From the NCBI GenBank assembly GCA_002304785.1, contig DBMG01000150.1:1-22046 (forward strand): 22,046 nt of DNA, given 5' to 3'. The notes under the pieces are model-generated. The model saw only the letters and a program-made list of their open reading frames with translations, was not told the origin of the DNA and ran no database searches. This DNA comes from Candidatus Accumulibacter sp. UBA704 (GTDB taxonomy: Bacteria > Pseudomonadota > Gammaproteobacteria > Burkholderiales > Rhodocyclaceae). This document shows positions 7,641 through 15,194 of this stretch, in pieces. Numbering within the stretch: the first letter of the stretch is position 1; each line of letters starts with the position of its first letter. A program made the translations under genes and the position numbers.

Positions 7641-7669
7641 AGTATAGCGCGAGCTGTCGTGGCAACGGA
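7641..7669 (-). promoter_or_regulatory. possible promoter of the PilZ-like gene
   Basis: On the minus strand, TATACT (7646-7641) is a strong -10 box. A -35 is poor at 17 bases spacing (TCCGTT at 7669-7664). The start of transcription would lie near 7634, about 35 bases before the ATG at 7599. Confidence 0.3.
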
Positions 7670-7728
7670 AAGTCCTGTCGAGGACCGTGCCATATACGGC
7701 AAGGAAAGCTTGGGATTCAATTATCGGC

Positions 7729-7756
7729 TTGTTTTTTCGTGCTTTCTGGTTATAAT
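7729..7756 (+). promoter_or_regulatory. promoter of the rpsP operon
   Basis: TTGTTT (7729-7734), a 16-base spacer and a perfect TATAAT (7751-7756) lie 32 bases before the rpsP start. Upstream is A/T-rich (TTCAATTATC). This is the expected strong housekeeping promoter for rpsP-rimM-trmD-rplS. Confidence 0.75.
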
Positions 7757-7788
7757 CACGCTCTTTTTCTGAATTCGGAAGAAAACCT

Positions 7789-8043
7789 ATGGTAGTCATT
7801 CGTCTTGCCCGCGGTGGCGCAAAGAAGCGTCCTTTCTACAGCCTGGTAGTGGCTGATTCCCGTACGCGCCGTGATGGCCGTTTTATCGAGCGGATCGGGT
7901 TCTACAACCCGGTGGCTGCGGCCAACGAAGAAGGCCTTCGCGTTGCGACCGACCGGCTGACTTACTGGCAGCAGCAGGGCGCCAAGCTCTCGCCGACCGT
8001 TGCCCGTCTGGTCAAGCAATCCAGCGCCAAGGTTGCGGCCTGA
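7789..8043 (+). CDS. rpsP: 30S ribosomal protein bS16
   Basis: This 84-residue protein is full length for bS16, an assembly protein of the small subunit body. The N-terminus MVVIRLARGGAKKRPFYSLV and the stretch DSRTRRDGRFIERIGFYNPV are hallmarks. GGAAG lies about nine bases before the ATG. It is the first gene of the conserved rpsP-rimM-trmD-rplS operon, with rimM starting four bases after its stop. Confidence 0.98.
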   Translation: MVVIRLARGGAKKRPFYSLVVADSRTRRDGRFIERIGFYNPVAAANEEGLRVATDRLTYWQQQGAKLSPTVARLVKQSSAKVAA

Positions 8044-8047
8044 TCCA

Positions 8048-8593
8048 TTGTCGCAAGAAGCAACCGGGGCGCAAGCGCCCGCTGATATAGTTGTTCTCGG
8101 CAAGATCGTCGACGCGTACGGCATGAGAGGTGCGGTAAAGATTCATCCGTTCGCCGACGATCCTGGCGCCTGGGCTTCGATGCCGCATTGGTGGCTCGGC
8201 AACGAAAGCGATCCACCTCATCTGTGGCGCCGGGTTAAACTGGCCAAGTGCCGGGAGCATTCGGGCGTGCTGGTCGCCTCTATCGAGGATTGGTCCGACC
8301 GTACCGCTGCAGAACAGGTGCGTGGGGTTCTGGTGGGTGCGCCGAGATGCGCGCTGCCTGCCACCCGGAAAGATGAGTATTACTGGGCCGATCTGATCGG
8401 GCTGGAGGTGGTTAACCTGCGCGATCAAAGCCTCGGGAAGGTCCTCGGCCTGATCGAAACCCCTGCCAACGATGTTCTGCGGGTGGGCGACGGGGAGAGC
8501 ACGGAACAGTTGTTGCCTTTCGTGGCGGCGGTTGTTCTGGATGTGGATTTGTCGGCGCAGCGTGTTCGCGTTGACTGGGAAGCGGACTGGTGA
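8048..8593 (+). CDS. rimM: 16S rRNA processing protein RimM
   Basis: This 181-residue protein is a maturation factor for the 30S head that binds ribosomal protein uS19. The N-terminal RimM domain starts at VVLGKIVDAYGMRGAVKIHPF. The C-terminal PRC-barrel starts near EYYWADLIGLEVVN and continues through VLGLIETPANDVLRV and LLPFV. There is no ATG near the N-terminus. The TTG at 8048, four bases after the rpsP stop, gives the expected length; it lacks a clear ribosome site, so translation is probably coupled to rpsP. The open frame back to 8000 lies inside rpsP and is not used. Its TGA overlaps the GTG start of trmD. Confidence 0.92.
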   Translation: MSQEATGAQAPADIVVLGKIVDAYGMRGAVKIHPFADDPGAWASMPHWWLGNESDPPHLWRRVKLAKCREHSGVLVASIEDWSDRTAAEQVRGVLVGAPRCALPATRKDEYYWADLIGLEVVNLRDQSLGKVLGLIETPANDVLRVGDGESTEQLLPFVAAVVLDVDLSAQRVRVDWEADW

Positions 8594-9411
8594 GCCCACG
8601 GGAAGAGGTGAACTCTGGGTGGGCGCCATTTGTTGCCGATGTGGTGACTCTGTTTCCCGAGATGTTTGTGGCCGTGACGCAGTCTGGAATTACGCGCCGG
8701 GCCTTGGAAGAAGGGCGTTGGAGCCTGTCTTGCACGAATCCGCGCGATTTTGCGGCGGACGGTTACCGCTCCGTGGATGATAGGCCGTATGGCGGCGGAC
8801 CGGGCATGGTGATGATGCCGGGACCGTTGGAGGCGGCAATCGAGACGGCCAAGGCGAAGCAATCTGCGGCCGGTGTAGTGAAGAGCCGGGTTGTATATCT
8901 GTCGCCGCAAGGTGTGCCCCTGACGCATCAGCGGGTGATGCGTCTGGTTCAGGAAGTGTTGGCTGGAGAGGGCTTGGTATTGCTCTGCGGTCGCTACGAA
9001 GGTGTCGACGAGCGCTTGATCGAACGTTGCGTCGATGAGGAAATATCGATCGGCGATTTCGTCCTTTCCGGGGGTGAAATCCCGGCAATGGCGTTGTTGG
9101 ATGCCGTTGTCAGACAGTTGCCGGGCGTACTGAACGACGCTGAGTCGGCAACACAGGATTCGTTTGTTGCGGGTTTGCTGGATTGCCCGCACTATACGCG
9201 GCCGGAGGATTACGAAGGCCAGCGGGTGCCGGACGTGCTGTTGTCCGGTCATCACGAAGCAATCCGCCGTTGGCGCCTTGAACAGGCGCTGGGGCGGACG
9301 TGGCAGCGGCGGCCGGATTTGTTGGCGGCGCGTCCGTTGTCGAAAGAGGAAACGCAACTCCTGGAGCAGTATCAGGAGCAATGCGGTCAGGAAACCAAAA
9401 AGGAGTTTTAA
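8590..9411 (+). CDS. trmD: tRNA (guanine-N1)-methyltransferase
   Basis: TrmD methylates G37 of tRNAs with a G at position 36, using S-adenosylmethionine, and prevents +1 frameshifting. The 273-residue protein has the SPOUT trefoil knot: LLCGRYEGVDERLIE (131-145) and SIGDFVLSGGE (153-163) around the cofactor site. The catalytic Asp171 is in LLDAVVRQLPGVL. The N-terminal ADVVTLFPEMF and the DRPYGGGPGMVM loop are also typical. The start is taken as the GTG at 8590 that overlaps the rimM stop (GTGA). A GTG at 8608 would be closer to the family's usual N-terminus and cannot be excluded. Confidence 0.96.
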   Translation: MSPREEVNSGWAPFVADVVTLFPEMFVAVTQSGITRRALEEGRWSLSCTNPRDFAADGYRSVDDRPYGGGPGMVMMPGPLEAAIETAKAKQSAAGVVKSRVVYLSPQGVPLTHQRVMRLVQEVLAGEGLVLLCGRYEGVDERLIERCVDEEISIGDFVLSGGEIPAMALLDAVVRQLPGVLNDAESATQDSFVAGLLDCPHYTRPEDYEGQRVPDVLLSGHHEAIRRWRLEQALGRTWQRRPDLLAARPLSKEETQLLEQYQEQCGQETKKEF

Positions 9412-9412
9412 A

Positions 9413-9790
9413 ATGAATCTGATAGCGCAACTTGAGCAAGAAGAAATTGCCCGACTGGGCAAGACCATTCCGGAGTTTTCTCCCGGCGACACCGTTGTTG
9501 TCCAGGTCAAGGTCAAGGAAGGCACGCGCGAGCGTCTCCAAGCCTACGAAGGCGTGGTGATTGCCAAGCGTAACCGCGGACTCAATTCGAGCTTCATCGT
9601 GCGGAAAATCTCCTCCGGTGAAGGCGTTGAGCGTACCTTCCAGACCTATTCCCCGTTGGTTGCTGCCATCGAGGTCAAGCGTCGCGGCGATGTGCGTCGC
9701 GCCAAGCTGTACTACCTGCGCGAGCGTTCCGGAAAGTCCGCACGGATCAAGGAAAAGCTGTCGCACAAGAACAAGGTAAGCGCCGAATAA
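9413..9790 (+). CDS. rplS: 50S ribosomal protein bL19
   Basis: This 125-residue protein is full length and sits at the 30S-50S interface of the ribosome. Characteristic stretches are FSPGDTVVVQVKVKEGTRER, LQAYEGVVIAKRNRGLNSSF, FIVRKISSGEGVERTFQTYS and VKRRGDVRRAKLYYLRERSG. A strong AAGGAG lies seven bases before the ATG, one base after the trmD stop region. It is the last gene of the operon and is followed by a strong terminator. Confidence 0.98.
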   Translation: MNLIAQLEQEEIARLGKTIPEFSPGDTVVVQVKVKEGTRERLQAYEGVVIAKRNRGLNSSFIVRKISSGEGVERTFQTYSPLVAAIEVKRRGDVRRAKLYYLRERSGKSARIKEKLSHKNKVSAE

Positions 9791-9814
9791 GCAGTTCTCT
9801 TTCGAGAAAAAAAG

Positions 9815-9846
9815 CGGGGCAGGATCGAGAGATCCTGCCCCGTTTT
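9815..9846. terminator. bidirectional terminator between rplS and folE2
   Basis: A perfect 12-bp stem, CGGGGCAGGATC (9815-9826) with GATCCTGCCCCG (9831-9842), is closed by a GAGA (GNRA) tetraloop. TTTT follows on the plus strand. A seven-base A run (9807-9813) precedes it and forms the T run for the minus strand. It serves both the rplS operon and the convergent folE2 transcript. Confidence 0.92.
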
Positions 9847-9865
9847 GCGTTGCTGTTCAGCCGGG

Positions 9866-10675
9866 TCAGTCGGGTCTGCGCCTGGTGTTCTCGATCAAGG
9901 CGTAAGCCGAATGGTTGTGTATCGATTCGAAGTTTTCCGACTCGACGATGTAGGAGTGAATGCGATTTTCCGCATTAAGCCGGGCGGCTACGTCGCGTAC
10001 CATGTCTTCGACGAATTTCGGGTTATCGTAGGCGCGCTCAGTGACGAATTTTTCGTCCGGTCGCTTGAGCAGACCGTAGAGTTCACACGAGGCCTGCGAC
10101 TCCACCAACTGAACGATTTCCTCGATCCAGACGTGCTCGAGGATGGTGGCCGTGACCGTGACGTGCGAACGCTGGTTATGCGCGCCCCGTTCCGAAATTT
10201 TCTTTGAGCACGGGCACAGGCTGGTGACCGGAACGACGACCTTGATTGTCGATGCGATCTCCCCGTGGCAAATCTCGCCGATCAGCGTGACGTCGTAGTC
10301 GATCAGGCTCTGTACTCCGGAAACCGGTGCGGACTTATTGATAAAGTAGGGGAAGTTCATCTCGATGTGCCCGGTCTCCGCTTCCAGCTTGCGAACCATC
10401 TCGCGCAGCATGATCGGAAAATTCTCGACCGAGATCTCGCGTTCGTGACTGTTGAGGATTTCCACGAAACGCGACATGTGCGTGCCCTTGAAATTGTGCG
10501 GCAGGCTGACGTACATGTTGAATACGGCAATGGTGTGCTGAATCCCGCCCGACCGGTCGAGAATCTTGACCGGATGGCGAATCGATTTGATGCCGACCCG
10601 ATTGATGGCTATGCGCCGGGTGTCTGCAAGTCCTTGAACATCCACCATCGAGGTGGCGTTTTGTCGATCGTTCAT
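9866..10675 (-). CDS. folE2: GTP cyclohydrolase FolE2 (GTP cyclohydrolase IB)
   Basis: This 269-residue protein converts GTP to dihydroneopterin triphosphate, the first step of folate (and queuosine) synthesis. FolE2 is the non-zinc form that replaces or complements FolE. The substrate region LPHNFKGTHMSRF (58-70) and the core SLCPCSKKISERGAHNQRS (152-170) with the metal-ligand cysteine Cys154 are intact. The C-terminal part has CELYGLLKRPDEK and NPKFVEDMVRDV. Its ATG overlaps the dxs stop as ATGA, so it is translated from the dxs mRNA. In many bacteria folE2 is controlled by Zur; here it sits in a housekeeping operon with no visible Zur box, suggesting constant expression. Confidence 0.95.
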   Translation of the reverse strand: MNDRQNATSMVDVQGLADTRRIAINRVGIKSIRHPVKILDRSGGIQHTIAVFNMYVSLPHNFKGTHMSRFVEILNSHEREISVENFPIMLREMVRKLEAETGHIEMNFPYFINKSAPVSGVQSLIDYDVTLIGEICHGEIASTIKVVVPVTSLCPCSKKISERGAHNQRSHVTVTATILEHVWIEEIVQLVESQASCELYGLLKRPDEKFVTERAYDNPKFVEDMVRDVAARLNAENRIHSYIVESENFESIHNHSAYALIENTRRRPD

Positions 10676-12528
10676 TGTTTGTCCTGGTATGTTTGGGCTG
10701 TGCGGATGATCCCGGCTTTGTCGAGCCCGACTTCCGCGAGCAGGCGGGGCTGGTCTCCGTGATCGATGAAATGGTCGGGGAGGCCCATTCTGGTGAAATG
10801 CACCTGGCTGCTGGTTTCATCCAGAATCCTGGCGACTTCGGAACCTGCGCCGCCGATCAGCACGTTTTCTTCGATGCTTATCAGCAGCGAATGTTCCCGT
10901 GCAAGTTCGGCAATCAGATCGCGGTCGATCGGCTTGACGAAGCGCATGTTGGCGACAGTTGCGTTAAGTTCATCGGCGGCTTGCAGGGCGGGTGTCAACA
11001 TGCTGCCAAAGGCGAGCAGGGCGACATTCTTGCCGCGACGGCGTATTTCTCCTTTGCCCAAGGGTAGTTCGCCGAGAGTTTTTTCAGTGGGAACACCGGG
11101 GCCAATGCCGCGCGGGTAGCGAACGGCGCATGGACCATCGAAGCGAAATGCGGTGGTCAGCATCTTTCGGCATTCTTCTTCGTCGCCCGGAGTCATGACC
11201 ACCATGTTCGGAATACATGTCAGATAGGAAAGGTCGAACGACCCGTGATGCGTCGGGCCGTCGGCGCCGACAAGTCCGCCTCTGTCGAGTGCGAAGACGA
11301 CTGGCAGGTTCTGCAACGCAACATCGTGCAATAACTGGTCGTAGCCGCGCTGAAGAAAGGTCGAATAGATGGCCACTACCGGACGCATGCCTTCGCAGGC
11401 CAGTCCTGCGGCAAACGTAATGGCGTGCTGCTCTGCAATTCCGACGTCGAAATACCGTTCGGGAAAACGTTTGGCAAATTCCATCATTCCGGAACCCTCT
11501 CCCATCGCCGGAGTAATGGCGACCAGCTTGGGTTCGGCGTCGGCCATGTCGCACAACCACTGACCAAAAATCCTGGTGTACGTGGGTTTCCCGCCAGTTT
11601 TTCCGTCTTCGATGCCAACGTCCGGTTGGAATCTGGAAACGCCGTGGTATAGGACCGGGTCCGCTTCAGCCAGCTTGTAGCCCTGTCCCTTGCGAGTAAT
11701 GACGTGGAGGAATTGCGGCCCTTTCAACTTCTGCAGATTCTGTAGTGTCGGGATAAGGGAGTCCAGATCGTGTCCATCGATCGGCCCGATATAGTTGAAA
11801 CCGAGTTCTTCAAAGAGGGTGCCCGGCGTCAGCATTCCCTTTACGTGCTCCTCGACCCGGTTGGCGAACTCGAGCAGGGATGGCGATACGCCAAGAACCT
11901 TTTCCCCGGCACGTCTTGCTGCGTTGAAGGCGCTTCCGGAGAGAATACGGGCAAGGTATTTGTTGAGAGCGCCGACAGGGGGAGAAATCGACATGTCGTT
12001 GTCGTTGAGGATGACGAGCATGTTGGCGTCCGCCACGCCAGCATTGTTCATGGCTTCGAAAGCCTGGCCAGCGGACATTGCGCCGTCTCCGATGATGGCT
12101 ACGGTTTTGCGCTCGTCTCCGTTGAGCTTGGCGGCCATGGCCATGCCGAGTGCGGCTGATATGGATGTCGACGAATGGCCCACGCCGAAGGTGTCGTACG
12201 GGCTTTCGCTTCGCTTGGGGAAGCCCGAGACTCCACCGTGCGTGCGCAATTTCGCCATTCCGGCGCGGCGCCCGGTAAGTACCTTATGCGCGTAGGTCTG
12301 GTGGCCGACATCCCAGACGAGTCGATCGATCGGCGTATCGAAAACGTAATGGAGGGCAATCGTCAGTTCGACGGTGCCGAGATTGGACGAGAGGTGTCCG
12401 CCTGTCCGGGATACCGATTCGACAAGAAAATTGCGCAATTCCTCAGCCAATTGCGGTAGCTGTTTCCGGTCCAGTTCGCGAAGTTGTGCCGGTTCGCTGA
12501 TGGTGTCGAGCAGAGGATAGATTGTCAT
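10672..12528 (-). CDS. dxs: 1-deoxy-D-xylulose-5-phosphate synthase
   Basis: This 618-residue protein is full length. It condenses pyruvate and glyceraldehyde 3-phosphate with thiamine diphosphate, the entry step of the methylerythritol phosphate pathway. The histidine motif GGHLSSNLG (43-51), diphosphate-binding GDGAMSAGQAFEAMNNAG (147-164) ending NDNDMS, and the pyrimidine domain with GIAEQHAITFAAGLA are all present. The C-terminal transketolase domain follows. The ATG at 12528 has AGGA rather far upstream (about 12 bases). It lies in xseB-ispA-dxs-folE2, so two isoprenoid genes are co-transcribed. A strong hairpin separates it from ispA. Confidence 0.97.
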   Translation of the reverse strand: MTIYPLLDTISEPAQLRELDRKQLPQLAEELRNFLVESVSRTGGHLSSNLGTVELTIALHYVFDTPIDRLVWDVGHQTYAHKVLTGRRAGMAKLRTHGGVSGFPKRSESPYDTFGVGHSSTSISAALGMAMAAKLNGDERKTVAIIGDGAMSAGQAFEAMNNAGVADANMLVILNDNDMSISPPVGALNKYLARILSGSAFNAARRAGEKVLGVSPSLLEFANRVEEHVKGMLTPGTLFEELGFNYIGPIDGHDLDSLIPTLQNLQKLKGPQFLHVITRKGQGYKLAEADPVLYHGVSRFQPDVGIEDGKTGGKPTYTRIFGQWLCDMADAEPKLVAITPAMGEGSGMMEFAKRFPERYFDVGIAEQHAITFAAGLACEGMRPVVAIYSTFLQRGYDQLLHDVALQNLPVVFALDRGGLVGADGPTHHGSFDLSYLTCIPNMVVMTPGDEEECRKMLTTAFRFDGPCAVRYPRGIGPGVPTEKTLGELPLGKGEIRRRGKNVALLAFGSMLTPALQAADELNATVANMRFVKPIDRDLIAELAREHSLLISIEENVLIGGAGSEVARILDETSSQVHFTRMGLPDHFIDHGDQPRLLAEVGLDKAGIIRTAQTYQDKQ

Positions 12529-12552
12529 GGTGTGTCGCGGTCCTGCGTGGAT

Positions 12553-12589
12553 AGCCGCTCCTGGCCGGTAACCCCGGCCTGGAGCGGCT
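12553..12589 (-). repeat. strong hairpin between ispA and dxs
   Basis: GCCGCTCC (12554-12561) pairs with GGAGCGGC (12581-12588), extended by one A-T pair. After a single T/T mismatch GGCCGG (12563-12568) pairs with CCGGCC (12574-12579) around a five-base loop. That is 15 base pairs in 37 bases. It begins at the ispA stop codon and ends 24 bases before dxs. No T run follows on either strand, so it is not a standard terminator; processing or stabilisation of the ispA mRNA end, or attenuation, are possibilities. Confidence 0.65.
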
Positions 12590-13506
12590 TAAAACTTGCG
12601 CTGGGTGATGAAGTTGGTCAGTTCAACCAATCGTTGCGCGCTTTCGCCGAAAACCGCCAGCGATTCCAAAGCTTGGGCTCTAAGGTCGTCGGCGAATTCC
12701 CGTGCGCGCTCGAGTCCCATCAGGCCGACATAGGTCGGCTTGTCTGCTGCCGAATCCTTGCCCGCCGTCTTGCCGAGCGTCGCTGTACTTGCCGTGCAGT
12801 CGAGGATGTCATCGACCACTTGGAAGAGCAGCCCGGCGCGCCTGGAAAAGCGATCGAGTGCCTCGCGTGCTTCGTGCGTCAGTGGGTTTCCGCAAAGGCC
12901 ACCAAGCAGGACTGCTGCCCGGATCAACGCACCGGTTTTCAGTGCATGCATGAGTTCCAGTTCGGGCAGGCCGAGCGTGCGGCCAACCGAATCGAGATCA
13001 ATGGCCTGCCCGCCGGCCATGCCAAGCGATCCGCTGGCATGGGCGAGGACGCGCAGCATCTCGAGCTGGATTTTGGCGTCGCCGAGATTGTCGCGAGTGA
13101 GCAACTCGAAAGCCAGGGTCTGCAGGCTGTCCCCGACGAGGAGCGCCGTTGCTTCGCCGTATTCGACATGGCACGTCGGGCGGCCGCGGCGCAGCACATC
13201 GTTGTCCATACACGGCAAGTCGTCGTGAACCAGCGAGTAAGCGTGAATCATTTCCACGGCGCAGGAGACGATTTCCAGCTTGTCCGGCTCCGCCAGGCAG
13301 AGCTCCCCTGCGGCAAACGCTAGCAGTGGCCGTACTCGCTTGCCGCCATTCAGGCAGGAATAGCGCATGGCCTGATGCAGTCGGGCAGGGATGGACTCCT
13401 CTGGCGGCAGATAACGGGAAAGAGCCTCCTCGACTCTCTTCTGAATGGCCGCCATCCATTCCGGGAACGGAGTCTGGCGATGGTCGGGATGGATATCTAC
13501 GTTCAT
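12589..13506 (-). CDS. ispA: farnesyl diphosphate synthase (short-chain polyprenyl synthase)
   Basis: This 305-residue protein adds isopentenyl diphosphate to allylic diphosphates to make farnesyl diphosphate, the precursor of undecaprenyl phosphate and quinone tails. The first aspartate-rich motif HDDLPCMDND (94-103, Asp95, Asp96 and Asp101) and the second, DDILD (232-236), are intact, as are GGKRVRP and the KTGALIRAAV region. The ATG overlaps the xseB stop as TGATG. Product length cannot be proved from sequence alone, but the CMDN motif and position before dxs fit the farnesyl type. Confidence 0.94.
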   Translation of the reverse strand: MNVDIHPDHRQTPFPEWMAAIQKRVEEALSRYLPPEESIPARLHQAMRYSCLNGGKRVRPLLAFAAGELCLAEPDKLEIVSCAVEMIHAYSLVHDDLPCMDNDVLRRGRPTCHVEYGEATALLVGDSLQTLAFELLTRDNLGDAKIQLEMLRVLAHASGSLGMAGGQAIDLDSVGRTLGLPELELMHALKTGALIRAAVLLGGLCGNPLTHEAREALDRFSRRAGLLFQVVDDILDCTASTATLGKTAGKDSAADKPTYVGLMGLERAREFADDLRAQALESLAVFGESAQRLVELTNFITQRKF

Positions 13507-13790
13507 CAGGATTCGCCTCGGGAAGGGTCAAAGTCACGCAATACGCCATTCTCGAGCAAGCGGATCTTGTCTTCCGCGTCGCCGAGCTGATTCTGGCAGT
13601 GCTTGAGCAGTACGCTACCACGCTGGTAAGCCGAGATAGATTCCTCGAGGGTAAGGCTTCCACTTTCCATTTTCTGAACGATTTGCTCGAGTTCGGCAAG
13701 GGCAGTCTCGAATGTCGCTTCCGGTGGATTTTTCGGCGTGGATGGCGTTGCGTCGCCACCAACCTTTTCGTCTGCGTTTGATCGGACCAT
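13506..13790 (-). CDS. xseB: exodeoxyribonuclease VII small subunit
   Basis: This 94-residue protein is the small helical subunit that joins XseA to form the single-strand DNA exonuclease. The conserved part is FETALAELEQIVQKMESGSL, then TLEESISAYQRGSVLLKHCQ and QLGDAEDKIRLL. The first 25 residues are poorly conserved and rich in Pro, Thr and Asp. The ATG at 13790 has no clear ribosome site. It is the first gene of xseB-ispA-dxs-folE2. Confidence 0.94.
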   Translation of the reverse strand: MVRSNADEKVGGDATPSTPKNPPEATFETALAELEQIVQKMESGSLTLEESISAYQRGSVLLKHCQNQLGDAEDKIRLLENGVLRDFDPSRGES

Positions 13791-13815
13791 GGCGTGAAAA
13801 CGACTAAAACATTGA

Positions 13816-13845
13816 AAAATAGCTCAAGAATAACATCACGGTCAA
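13816..13845 (-). promoter_or_regulatory. probable promoter of the xseB operon
   Basis: On the minus strand TTGACC (13845-13840) is followed after 18 bases by TATTTT (13821-13816), 25 bases before the xseB ATG. The leader would be short. The surrounding DNA is A/T-rich compared with its neighbours. Confidence 0.5.
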
Positions 13846-13946
13846 ATGGAAAGCGGGGCTTGGCGATAGAATGCACGTTGCCCAATCAAATTGCCGCGTC
13901 TGCGAAGGCTCGGGCAAGTTCATTACCTCCTCCGATCCGGAACACC

Positions 13947-14801
13947 ATGCAGTCCTTGTGGATGATCATCGCCAGTTTCTTCTTTGCCTGCATGGGCGTT
14001 TGCGTGAAGCTGGCGTCCTCACAATACTTGGCGGCGGAAATCGTATTTTATCGGTCATTCATCAATCTCCTCTTCTTGCTGGTACTGGTGAAGGCGCGCG
14101 GGATTCCGGTCAAGACGCCTTTGTGGGGGCTCCATGTCCTGCGTAGCGGCAGTGGATGCGTTTCCCTGATGCTGTACTTCTATGCAATATCGATGCTCCC
14201 GCTCGCATCAGCCGTAACGCTGTCCTATACATCGCCGCTGTTTCTCGCCGTCTATCTGGTTTTGCTCGGCAAGGCGCGTCTGCGCGGTGGAATGATATTT
14301 GCGTTGGTACTTGGTTTTTTCGGTGTGATACTGCTGCTGCGGCCGTCGTTTCAAGCTGACCAACTGTTTGGTGGGGTGATTGGTCTGGCGAGCGGAATGG
14401 TTGCCGGGCTCGCCTACTTCAACGTGAAGGAGCTTGGCGCGCGCGGCGAGGCGGAAGAACGGATCGTATTCTATTTTGCTCTCGTAACCACCGCCGTAAG
14501 CACCGTGTGGATGGCATTCTTCGAGTTTCACGCCGTTGATTGGCACGGCGGGTTGTTGCTTCTGGGCGTCGGCACTTTCGGAACGCTGGCGCAACTGGTG
14601 ATGACCCGGGCCTACAAGCGGGGTAATGCCCTGGCATCGGCAAGCCTGGCTTATTCGACAGTGATCTTTGCCAGCCTTTTCGGCATGCTGTTCTGGAAAG
14701 AAACGTTGACTGCTGGCGCTTGGTCGGCGATTGCGCTGATCGTGTGCAGCGGTGTTTTTTCAACCTGGTATTCCCGGGCGAATCCTGCAGATCAGGACTG
14801 A
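13947..14801 (+). CDS. EamA/DMT family transporter
   Basis: This 284-residue protein has about ten hydrophobic helices in two repeated five-helix EamA halves (about 3-135 and 145-282). Typical features are FYRSFINLLFLLVLV in the first half, a repeat of LSYTSPLFLAVYLVLLGKA, and LAYSTVIFASLFGMLFWKE near the end. The family exports amino acids, purines or other small molecules; the substrate cannot be told from sequence. The frame is open from 13794, but the ATG at 13947 starts directly before the first helix (MQSLWMIIASFFFACMGV) with GGAA four bases upstream. The extra 51 residues of the longer reading show no membrane helix. It lies divergently from xseB. Confidence 0.88.
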   Translation: MQSLWMIIASFFFACMGVCVKLASSQYLAAEIVFYRSFINLLFLLVLVKARGIPVKTPLWGLHVLRSGSGCVSLMLYFYAISMLPLASAVTLSYTSPLFLAVYLVLLGKARLRGGMIFALVLGFFGVILLLRPSFQADQLFGGVIGLASGMVAGLAYFNVKELGARGEAEERIVFYFALVTTAVSTVWMAFFEFHAVDWHGGLLLLGVGTFGTLAQLVMTRAYKRGNALASASLAYSTVIFASLFGMLFWKETLTAGAWSAIALIVCSGVFSTWYSRANPADQD

Positions 14802-14834
14802 TGTTAAACTCTGGACGCAAAAGGAGGAGTTGTC

Positions 14835-15194
14835 ATGATTGTCATTCAGAATCAGAACAGCCGCGTCTCGGTCAATGTGTACGGAGAGTTTACTCTGGCG
14901 GACTTCAAGGAGTTCGAGGAGACGGTGAATTACAAGGTCAAATTTGAAGGACCGGTAGACCTGTTCTTGGATCTTCGCGAAATGGCTGATTTCACACTGG
15001 ATGTGGCATGGGAGGACATTGTCTTTGCTCGCGCGCATCCCAACGACTTTAAGCGGATCGCCGTCGTTACGCAAAGCCAGTGGGTCGCCTGGAGCGCATG
15101 GCTGTCGCATATATTCGTCAGCGCCGAGATGCGGGTGTTCGACGACAATACTGAAGCCGCTGCGTGGCTCGATTTGGAGGAGGCTGGGGAGTGA
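14835..15194 (+). CDS. SpoIIAA-like (STAS superfamily) protein
   Basis: This small soluble protein of 119 residues has the alternating beta/alpha pattern of SpoIIAA-like proteins: SVNVYGEFTLADFKEFEE, then FEGPVDLFLDLREMADFTLD. RIAVVTQSQWVAWSAWLSHI and EMRVFDDNTEAAAWL complete the fold, the last being the conserved end of the family. The family includes lipid-binding and STAS-fold members; function here is unknown. It has a near-ideal ribosome site (AAGGAGGAG, six bases before the ATG) and probably high expression. Its TGA overlaps the GTG start of the sulfurtransferase gene, so the two are coupled and may act together. Confidence 0.8.
   Translation: MIVIQNQNSRVSVNVYGEFTLADFKEFEETVNYKVKFEGPVDLFLDLREMADFTLDVAWEDIVFARAHPNDFKRIAVVTQSQWVAWSAWLSHIFVSAEMRVFDDNTEAAAWLDLEEAGE

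Noticed and set aside
8425..9525. 366-codon minus-strand frame across rimM, trmD and rplS
   Set aside because: Spans three conserved plus-strand genes with clear ribosome sites; no family resemblance.
12484..13323. 279-codon plus-strand frame opposite ispA and dxs
   Set aside because: Antisense to intact ispA with both aspartate motifs; no domain in the translation.
15164..15190. Longer start for the sulfurtransferase
   Set aside because: The extra nine residues lie in the SpoIIAA-like gene; the GTGA overlap and GGAGG site favour 15191.
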